A DNA stretch of 64,000 nucleotides from an uncultured Steroidobacter sp. (GTDB lineage Bacteria; Pseudomonadota; Gammaproteobacteria; Steroidobacterales; Steroidobacteraceae): assembly GCA_937864115.1 (NCBI GenBank), contig CALMII010000005.1, positions 1-64,000 on the forward strand, in the 5' to 3' direction. Both the position numbers and the translations under genes were made by a program. The notes below the pieces were generated by a model. It saw nothing but the letters and a program-made list of their open reading frames with translations. It made no database searches and was not told the DNA's origin. Shown piece by piece: positions 58,483-64,000 of this stretch. Position 1 is the stretch's first letter. The number at the start of each line of letters is the position of its first letter.

Positions 58483-59385
58483 TCATCGACGCTGCGACAG
58501 CGGCTTGAGTTGATCGGCAGTGAGAAGAAACACACCGCCCCCGCCCCGCTCGAACTCCAGCCAGGTGAACGGCACGCGCGGAAAGGCATCGACCAGTGCG
58601 TGCTCGGAATTGCCGACTTCGGCGATCAGGATGCCGTGCGGCTCGAGATGATCGACCGCCTGCGCCAGGATGCGCCGGACGATATCCAGGCCGTCATCGC
58701 CGCCATACAGGCCGAGCCGGGGTTCGCGCTGATACTCGTCGGGCAGTCCCGCCAGTTCTTCGCTGCCGACATAGGGCGGATTCGTCACGATCACGTCGTA
58801 GCGGCGACCCGCGACGCCGTCGAAAACATCCGAGCGCACCGCACGCACGCGGTCGACCACGTGATGGCGCTCGATGTTGATCTTCGTGACGGCCAGGGCA
58901 TCGTCCGAAATATCCGCGGCATCGACCTGGGCCTGCGGCAACGCCAGTGCCGCCGCGATGGCAATGCAACCCGATCCCGTGCCGATGTCCAGCACCGAAC
59001 GGATGCGGTCGGCATCGATCCACGGCTCGAAACCCGCTTCGATCAGTTCCGCGATGGGCGAGCGCGGCACCAGCACGCGCTCGTCGACATAGAACTCATG
59101 CCCCGCGAACCACATGCGATGCGTCAGATACGCGACCGGCACGCGCTCGCGGATGCGACGCTCGAACAGCTGCAGCACTTCCTCGCGCTGCCGCGAACTC
59201 AGTTCGCGCGCATAGACCTTGGGCGCATCCTCATGCGACAGACCCGCCCCGAAAAACACCAGTTCGGCCGCCTCGTCGACGGCATTGTCGGTGCCATGGC
59301 CGAACCACACGTCCGCCATCGAGAACTGGCTGGCGCCATGACGGATCAGGTCTTCGACGGTGCGGAGTTGCGGGGCGTTGGGCAT
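58483..59385 (-). CDS. prmB: Ribosomal protein L3 N5-glutamine methyltransferase
   Basis: A 300-residue SAM methyltransferase modifying a glutamine of L3. VLDIGTGSGCIAIAAAL (131-147) binds SAM and the glutamine-methylase motif NPPY is at 202-205. R-x-PVAYLTHRMWFAGHEF precedes, as in PrmB rather than PrmC. The ATG at 59385 starts the conserved region; 78 codons further upstream are open but not credible. Divergent from the Sco gene, with 101 bases between starts. Confidence 0.93.
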   Translation of the reverse strand: MPNAPQLRTVEDLIRHGASQFSMADVWFGHGTDNAVDEAAELVFFGAGLSHEDAPKVYARELSSRQREEVLQLFERRIRERVPVAYLTHRMWFAGHEFYVDERVLVPRSPIAELIEAGFEPWIDADRIRSVLDIGTGSGCIAIAAALALPQAQVDAADISDDALAVTKINIERHHVVDRVRAVRSDVFDGVAGRRYDVIVTNPPYVGSEELAGLPDEYQREPRLGLYGGDDGLDIVRRILAQAVDHLEPHGILIAEVGNSEHALVDAFPRVPFTWLEFERGGGGVFLLTADQLKPLSQRR

Positions 59386-59486
59386 GTGAGATCGGACGTG
59401 GCAGATTTCGGGGCAGAGATCCTGGGCGGTACCGTGCAATAATCCGCGGCCTCGAATTTCCGGGCGAACATCGCCGTTCTCCAGCA

Positions 59487-60119
59487 ATGTCCCGCAAGCA
59501 ATCCATCGCCATCGCCGCTGTCGTCGCCATTGTAGCCATTGCCAGCGGCATGCTGCTGGCGCGCTCGGTCCTGAATCCGCGCGGCGGTGCCCAGCTCGGG
59601 CTGGCGCAGGCGACCGCACTCGAACCGGCGCGCGCCCTGCCGACCTTCAAACTCATCGATCAGAGCGGCGGCGCCTTCGATGCCGCACGATTGCAGAATC
59701 GCTGGAGCCTGCTGTTTTTCGGCTTCACGCACTGCCCCGACGTGTGCCCGACCACCCTCGGCGTGCTGGCGCAGACCGAAAAGCTGCTCGCGGACCTGCC
59801 GGAATCCCGGCGACCGCAGATCGTGCTGGTCTCGGTCGATCCAAAACGCGACACACCGGAGCAACTCGCGTCTTACGTGAAGTTCTTCAGCCCCTCGTTC
59901 ACCGGCGTCACCGGCACGCAGGATGACATCGACGCATTCACCCGTGCGCTCGGCGTTCCCGTCGCCACCAGCCCGCTGCCGAACGGCGACTACACCGTCG
60001 ATCACTCCGCCGCGCTGTTCCTGGTGAATCCCGCCGGACAGCTGCGTGCACTGTTCTCCGGCCCGCACACCGCCGCCGTCATCGCAGACGACTATCGTCG
60101 CATCGTCGAGGCCGGCTGA
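59487..60119 (+). CDS. Sco1/SenC-family copper chaperone / thiol oxidoreductase
   Basis: A 210-residue protein anchored by an N-terminal helix (about 7-25) with a periplasmic thioredoxin fold. The copper site C-x3-C is C83/C87 (THCPDVCPT) and the distal ligand is H173 (VDHSA). VSVDPKRDTPEQL is a Sco hallmark. It delivers copper to the CuA site of cytochrome oxidase or keeps it reduced; no oxidase genes are in the window. psd follows after seven bases. Confidence 0.93.
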   Translation: MSRKQSIAIAAVVAIVAIASGMLLARSVLNPRGGAQLGLAQATALEPARALPTFKLIDQSGGAFDAARLQNRWSLLFFGFTHCPDVCPTTLGVLAQTEKLLADLPESRRPQIVLVSVDPKRDTPEQLASYVKFFSPSFTGVTGTQDDIDAFTRALGVPVATSPLPNGDYTVDHSAALFLVNPAGQLRALFSGPHTAAVIADDYRRIVEAG

Positions 60120-60126
60120 TCCCTGC

Positions 60127-61020
60127 ATGACCGAACGCATTCCCGATTCCGACACCCCCGCGACGCTCGGCGACCGGCTTTTCGCCGGACTGCAGTACGT
60201 CCTGCCGAAACATCTGCTCTCACGCCTGATCTATGCCGTCATGCGCTCGGAGTCGCCGACGGTGCGGCGGCTCATCATCGCGAACTTCCTGCGCGGCTAT
60301 GAAGTGAACATGGCGGAAGCAGCGCAGTCCGATCCGTTCGCCTATCGCAGCTTCAACGATTTTTTCACGCGCGCACTGCGTCCCGGCGCGCGGCCCATCG
60401 ATGCCGCGAACGACTCCATCGTCAGTCCCGTCGACGGCACGCTCAGCCAGCGCGGCCCGATCACCCACGGCAAGCTGCTGCAGGCCAAGGGGCACGACTA
60501 CACGCTGCACGAACTGCTGGGCTCCGACCCGGGCGCCGCGCAGGCCTATCTCGATGGCACCTTCGCCTGCATCTATCTCGCGCCCTACAACTATCACCGC
60601 ATCCACATGCCGGTCGCGGGCAAGGCGCTCAGCACCGTGTACGTTCCCGGCGATCTGTTCAGCGTGAATGCCGCGACCGCGCGCACCGTGCCGCGACTCT
60701 TCGCGCGCAACGAGCGCGTCATCTGCGAATTCGACACCGATTTCGGCCGGATGGCGCTGATCCTGGTCGGCGCGCTGTTCGTCGGCAGCATGGAGACCGT
60801 GCATTGCGGCGAGATCAATCCACCGCCGCGCCGGCGCAAGTCGCCCATCGTCATCGATCGCGGTGTCGGACGAACCTTCGCCAAGGGCGAGGAACTCGGG
60901 CGCTTCAACATGGGCTCGACGGTCGTGCTGCTGTTCCAGAAAGACCGGATGCGCTGGGAAACCTCGCTGACGCCGATGGAGAAGGTGGTGCTGGGGACAG
61001 CAATAGGAAGGGCAGGGTGA
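60127..61020 (+). CDS. psd: Phosphatidylserine decarboxylase proenzyme
   Basis: A 297-residue membrane-associated enzyme making phosphatidylethanolamine. It is cleaved at a Gly-Ser bond to form the pyruvoyl group: here NMGST with G263/S264 (usual LGST). The triad partners D103 (SPVDGT) and H160 (YHRIHMP) are present. The ATG at 60127 gives the family start; the longer frame overlaps the Sco gene. The last codons run into the 9-base repeat region. Confidence 0.95.
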   Translation: MTERIPDSDTPATLGDRLFAGLQYVLPKHLLSRLIYAVMRSESPTVRRLIIANFLRGYEVNMAEAAQSDPFAYRSFNDFFTRALRPGARPIDAANDSIVSPVDGTLSQRGPITHGKLLQAKGHDYTLHELLGSDPGAAQAYLDGTFACIYLAPYNYHRIHMPVAGKALSTVYVPGDLFSVNAATARTVPRLFARNERVICEFDTDFGRMALILVGALFVGSMETVHCGEINPPPRRRKSPIVIDRGVGRTFAKGEELGRFNMGSTVVLLFQKDRMRWETSLTPMEKVVLGTAIGRAG

Positions 61021-61128
61021 CGGAAGTCACGAAAGTGACGAAAGTCACGAAGACCACTACCCGACTTTCGTCACCTTCGTGACTTTCGTCACCTTCGTGA
61101 CTTTCGTGACCCTCGTGACTTTCGTCAT
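61021..61128. repeat. 9-base tandem repeat array forming a long inverted repeat
   Basis: The psd-epmA gap is built of alternating nonamers of the GTGACGAAA / GTCACGAAA type, then their complements (GACTTTCGT / CACCTTCGT). The left arm 61023-61052 and right arm 61075-61104 are complementary over 30 bases with two mismatches, around a 22-base loop. Units continue to within a few bases of the epmA ATG. It may terminate psd transcription or be a mobile simple repeat. Confidence 0.85.
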
Positions 61129-62079
61129 ATGACCTGGAAACCCGCCGCCCCGATCGCGACGCTCGAAGTCCGTGCCAGCATGCTGCGCGCCGCGCGCGAG
61201 TACTTCACGGCAACGCGCGCGCTCGAAGTCGAGACACCGACGCTGAGCGCCGCCGGCGTCACCGACGTCCACCTCGCCAGCGTCGCGGCAACGGCAGTCG
61301 ATCGACCGCGTTACCTGCATACCTCGCCCGAATACGCGATGAAGCGTCTGCTGGCCGCAGGCTGCGGCGACCTCTGGCAGATCTGCCGCGTGTATCGCGA
61401 CGGCGAATCGGGCCGCTGGCACAACCCGGAATTCACGCTGATCGAGTGGTATCGGCTCGGCATCGACCATCACGCGCTGATGTCGGACGTCGAGCGTCTG
61501 GTCGGCGCGGTGCTACCGGCCTCGCGTCATGTCGATCGCTCCGAACGGCTCACCTATCGCGAAGCCGTGCAGCTTCACGCCGGTGTCGATGCGTTCAACG
61601 ACCCGAATGCCGTACTGATTGCCCGGCTGGAAAGCGCCGGCATCGAAGTGCCCGCCTCGATCCGCGCCGATCGCGACGCATGCCTCGATCTGATCATGAG
61701 CGTGCTGGTCGGCCCGCAGCTCGGTCACGATCGACTGACGTTCATCTACGACTACCCGGCGTCACAGGCCGCGCTCGCACAGATCCGCGGGCCGGTCGCC
61801 TCGCGCTTCGAGGCGTATCTCGATGGCATCGAACTCGCGAACGGTTTCCATGAACTGGGCAACGCCGCGGAACAGCGCGCGCGTTTCGAGCAGGATCTCG
61901 TACAGCGCCGACAACGTGGACTGCCGCCGATGCCCATCGACGATTACTTCCTCGCCGCGCTCGAGTACGGATTGCCCGACTGCTCCGGCGTGGCACTCGG
62001 CTTCGATCGCCTGGTCATGTGCGCCGTCGGCGCGAAACACATCGACGAGGTAATCGCTTTTCCGTTCGAGAGAGCGTGA
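61129..62079 (+). CDS. epmA: Elongation factor P--(R)-beta-lysine ligase
   Basis: A 316-residue class II synthetase-like enzyme (PoxA/YjeA/GenX) that attaches beta-lysine to EF-P. It has the LysRS-type catalytic domain without the anticodon-binding domain: HTSPEYAMKRLL, motif 2 CRVYRDGESGRWHNPEFTLIEWYR-like region, and motif 3 GVALGFDRLVMC. The N-terminus aligns with E. coli EpmA from the first residues, supporting the ATG at 61129, but no ribosome-binding site precedes it because the repeat array runs up to the start. yebR follows after 15 bases. Confidence 0.94.
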   Translation: MTWKPAAPIATLEVRASMLRAAREYFTATRALEVETPTLSAAGVTDVHLASVAATAVDRPRYLHTSPEYAMKRLLAAGCGDLWQICRVYRDGESGRWHNPEFTLIEWYRLGIDHHALMSDVERLVGAVLPASRHVDRSERLTYREAVQLHAGVDAFNDPNAVLIARLESAGIEVPASIRADRDACLDLIMSVLVGPQLGHDRLTFIYDYPASQAALAQIRGPVASRFEAYLDGIELANGFHELGNAAEQRARFEQDLVQRRQRGLPPMPIDDYFLAALEYGLPDCSGVALGFDRLVMCAVGAKHIDEVIAFPFERA

Positions 62080-62094
62080 CGAGAGGGCTTGGCC

Positions 62095-62634
62095 ATGCAC
62101 GAGTCGAGCATCAGCCGCGACCTGCCGAAACCGCAGTTCTATGCCGAACTGGCGCGCGAACTGCGTTCGCTGACTGCCGGTGAACCGGACGTCATTGCGA
62201 ATCTCGCCAACGCATCTGCGCTGCTTTTCCATTCGCTGCCCGATCTCAACTGGGCGGGCTTCTATCTGCTGAAAGATGGCGAACTGGTGGTCGGCCCCTT
62301 CCAGGGCAAACCTGCCTGCGTACGTATCGCGATGGGCAAAGGCGTCTGCGGGACGGCGGCCGCGCGGCGCGCCACCGTGCTCGTGCCGAACGTGCACGAG
62401 TTTCCGGGCCACATCGCCTGCGACTCGGCGTCGAACTCGGAAATCGTCGTGCCGATGATTGCCGGTGACGAACTGGCGGGTGTGCTGGATATCGACAGCC
62501 CGAAGCTGGGACGCTTCGATGCCGAGGATCAGGCGGGGCTGGAGGAGTTCGTGGCAGTGCTGATGGCTGCCGTCATTCGCTCTGGCTCTGCCTGTGGGGC
62601 CGGCTTCAGCCGGCCCCCGGAACCGTCAGGCTGA
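62095..62634 (+). CDS. msrC: Free methionine-(R)-sulfoxide reductase (GAF domain)
   Basis: A 179-residue GAF protein of the YebR/fRMsr family reducing free Met-R-sulfoxide. C75, C85 and C109 have the spacing (10, 24) of E. coli C84, C94 and C118, and WAGFYLL, GPFQGKPAC, GVCGTAA and GVLDIDSP are family motifs. GAGAGGG seven bases before the ATG at 62095 sets the start. Residues 167-179 (starting CGAGFSRPP) and the TGA stop are encoded by REP copy 3, so the native C-terminus was replaced or extended by the repeat. Confidence 0.92.
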   Translation: MHESSISRDLPKPQFYAELARELRSLTAGEPDVIANLANASALLFHSLPDLNWAGFYLLKDGELVVGPFQGKPACVRIAMGKGVCGTAAARRATVLVPNVHEFPGHIACDSASNSEIVVPMIAGDELAGVLDIDSPKLGRFDAEDQAGLEEFVAVLMAAVIRSGSACGAGFSRPPEPSG

Positions 62635-62647
62635 AGCCTGACCTACA
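62593..62647. repeat. REP/BIME element, copy 3
   Basis: TGTGGGGCCGGCTTCAGCCGGCC (62593-62615) and GTCAGGCTGAAGCCTGACCTACA (62625-62647), the same two-hairpin layout as copy 2. It begins inside the fRMsr coding region, supplies its stop, and ends eight bases before the converging efp stop, so it may serve as a two-way terminator. Confidence 0.88.
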
Positions 62648-62654
62648 AAAAGAA

Positions 62655-63224
62655 TCAGCCCTTCGCGCGCGCGATGTACTCGCCCGTCCGCGTATCGACA
62701 CGAATCAGTTCACCTTCGTTGATGAACAGCGGCACGCGCACGACGGCGCCGGTCTCCAGCTCGGCCGGCTTGCCGCCGCCGGTGGCGGTGTCACCGCGCA
62801 CACCCGGATCGGACTTCACGATCTTGAGTTCGACATGCGCCGGCGGGGTGACGTTGAGCGGCACGCCGTTCCACAGCATCACGACGCACTCCATGCCGTC
62901 CTTCAGCCACTTCATGGTGTCGCCTACCGCTTCCTTGCCGGCGGTGTACTGCTCGAACGTGTCCGGCACCATGAAGTGCCAGAACTCGCCGTCGGCGTAG
63001 AGATACTGCATGTCCGTTTCGACGACGTCGGCGGCTTCCACCGTGTCGCCCGACTTGAACGTGCGTTCGATGGTGCGACCGGTCTTCAGGTTGCGCACGC
63101 GGACGCGATTGAAGGCCTGACCCTTGCCCGGCTTGACCATCTCGTTCTCGACGATCGAATACGGATCGTTCTCGAGAATGATCTTGACGCCCGACTTGAA
63201 CTCGTTGGTGGAAATGCTGCCCAT
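62655..63224 (-). CDS. efp: Translation elongation factor P
   Basis: A 189-residue three-domain beta-barrel factor that rescues ribosomes stalled at polyproline. The modified lysine is K34 in VKPGKGQAF, the E. coli-type site for beta-lysylation by EpmA/Epm[17 protein letters not shown], then [10 protein letters not shown] and the C-terminal [11 protein letters not shown] are EF-P marks. It is divergent from epmB and converges on the fRMsr gene. Confidence 0.97.
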   Translation of the reverse strand: MGSISTNEFKSGVKIILENDPYSIVENEMVKPGKGQAFNRVRVRNLKTGRTIERTFKSGDTVEAADVVETDMQYLYADGEFWHFMVPDTFEQYTAGKEAVGDTMKWLKDGMECVVMLWNGVPLNVTPPAHVELKIVKSDPGVRGDTATGGGKPAELETGAVVRVPLFINEGELIRVDTRTGEYIARAKG

Positions 63225-63259
63225 GGAATGAGGTCGCCTGAGTCGATTGCTGAATTTCT

Positions 63260-63270
63260 TGACACTGTCA
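63260..63270. other. 11-base palindrome between efp and epmB
   Basis: TGACACTGTCA is a perfect dyad in the 138-base divergent gap. It overlaps a TTGACA that lacks a matching -10. It could be an operator for either gene; this is only a suggestion. Confidence 0.25.
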
Positions 63271-63362
63271 TTGCCCGGGCATCGCAGCGTGTGACTGCAA
63301 AAAACCGATCTGCGAGAATCCGGCCCGCTTTAGGGGGCCCCAGGCCCGGAAAAAGGGCGCAG

Positions 63363-64000
63363 ATGATAGCCGCAAGCACACACACAGGCCAACTGGCAGG
63401 CCAGCACGGCGGCGAATGGCCGCGCCAGCGCTGGCAGCAGGCGCTGGCCGACGCCGTGTCCTCTGCCGCCGAGCTTTGTGAAATCCTCGGCCTGGATCCC
63501 GCGCTGGCCGTTCCGGCCTCCCGCGTCGAGGGATTTCCCCTGCGGGTGCCGCGGGGTTTCGTGGCCCGCATGCGACGCGGCGATCCTCGCGATCCCCTGC
63601 TCCTGCAGGTCCTGCCGACCGGCGCCGAATCCATGGCGGTCGCCGGCTTCGTGACCGATCCCGTCGGCGACAAGGCGAGCCGGGCGGGCACGGGCGTGCT
63701 GCACAAGTACCAGGGCCGCGCCCTGCTGATCGCGACGGGCGCGTGCGCCATTCATTGCCGCTACTGTTTTCGCCGCCACTTCCCCTATGCCGAGGATTCG
63801 GCGCTCGCCGACGGCTGGCGCGGCGCCATCGACCACCTGCAGTCGGATCCGTCCATCAGCGAAGTGATCCTGAGCGGCGGCGATCCGCTCAGCCTCAGCG
63901 ACCGGCGGCTCGCGCAGCTGACCGATACACTCCTGCGAGTGCCGCATGTTCGCCGCCTGCGCATCCATACGCGCCAGCCCATCGTCCTGCCGGAGCGCGT
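63363..64000 (+). CDS. epmB: EF-P beta-lysylation protein (lysine 2,3-aminomutase-like), partial
   Basis: The first 212 codons are present; the gene runs off the window. It opens MIAASTHTGQ and then matches the YjeK/EpmB layout: ELCEILGLDP, FPLRVPRGFVARM, GVLHKYQGRALLIATGACAIHCRYCF with the radical-SAM cysteines C128, C132 and C135, FRRHFPYAED, and EVILSGGDPLSL. It converts alpha-lysine to beta-lysine for EpmA. Only the N-terminal two-thirds can be seen. Divergent from efp. Confidence 0.95.
   Translation, partial: MIAASTHTGQLAGQHGGEWPRQRWQQALADAVSSAAELCEILGLDPALAVPASRVEGFPLRVPRGFVARMRRGDPRDPLLLQVLPTGAESMAVAGFVTDPVGDKASRAGTGVLHKYQGRALLIATGACAIHCRYCFRRHFPYAEDSALADGWRGAIDHLQSDPSISEVILSGGDPLSLSDRRLAQLTDTLLRVPHVRRLRIHTRQPIVLPER

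Noticed and set aside
61057..61473. Minus-strand frame ending in a long Val-Thr-Lys repeat
   Set aside because: It is antisense to epmA, and the tripeptide repeat is just the 9-base DNA repeat read in frame.
63259..63264. TTGACA as a plus-strand promoter for epmB
   Set aside because: No acceptable -10 hexamer lies 15-19 bases downstream; noted only as part of a short palindrome.

Overview
The window is a GC-rich gammaproteobacterial chromosome segment. Its core gene orders (tig-clpP-clpX-lon-hupB-tRNA-ppiD; prmB-aroC-MFS-asd-fimV-truA-accD-folC-SPOR-cvpA-purF; gloB/rnhA/dnaQ; epmA/efp/epmB) suit a Gammaproteobacterium near Xanthomonadales/Nevskiales/Steroidobacter relatives; that placement is inference from gene order only. 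Coding density is very high, many neighbours overlap by 1, 4 or 8 bases, and no stretch over 300 bases lacks a gene.

Region 1 (1-21393), almost all on the minus strand, is a surface-polysaccharide locus. Read in transcription order it starts with a UDP-GlcNAc-type dehydrogenase (TviB/WbpO family) and a UDP-uronate 4-epimerase, then the complete dTDP-L-rhamnose set rmlA-rmlC-rmlD-rmlB with pgi. Next come an outsized six-SLBB export protein and a Wzz-like chain-length regulator. The following variable block holds a sugar aminotransferase, a WbqC-family protein, two tandem beta-propeller glycosidase-like proteins, a GNAT acetyltransferase, a methyltransferase, a Wzx flippase and a GT2. After one plus-strand methyltransferase it ends with a GT4 and the start of a membrane protein (possible Wzy) cut by the window edge. 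The far end is less GC-rich than the core and looks acquired.

Region 2 (21588-32000) is housekeeping: nhaB, dnaQ, a WbpE-like sugar aminotransferase wedged between dnaQ and rnhA, a YafS-like protein, gloB, mltD, fabI and ppiD. Two copies of a REP/BIME-type repeat lie here.

Region 3 (32104-42647) holds two tRNAs, hupB, the protein quality-control genes lon, clpX, clpP and tig, a five-tRNA operon with a near-consensus promoter, cysS and gltX. lon has a good sigma-32-like promoter.

Region 4 (42777-59385) has a secreted cyclophilin, lpxH, miaE, a Ser/Thr kinase with a degenerate receiver domain, purF, cvpA, a SPOR-domain protein, folC, accD, truA, fimV, asd, an MFS transporter, aroC and prmB.

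Region 5 (59487-64000) has a Sco copper chaperone, psd, and the EF-P lysylation set (epmA, efp, partial epmB) with a free-methionine-sulfoxide reductase whose last 13 codons and stop come from a third REP copy. A 9-base tandem repeat able to form a long hairpin separates psd from epmA.

The best candidate for undescribed biology is the aminotransferase-WbqC-propeller-propeller-GNAT-methyltransferase cassette in Region 1. The kinase-receiver fusion and the repeat families come next.
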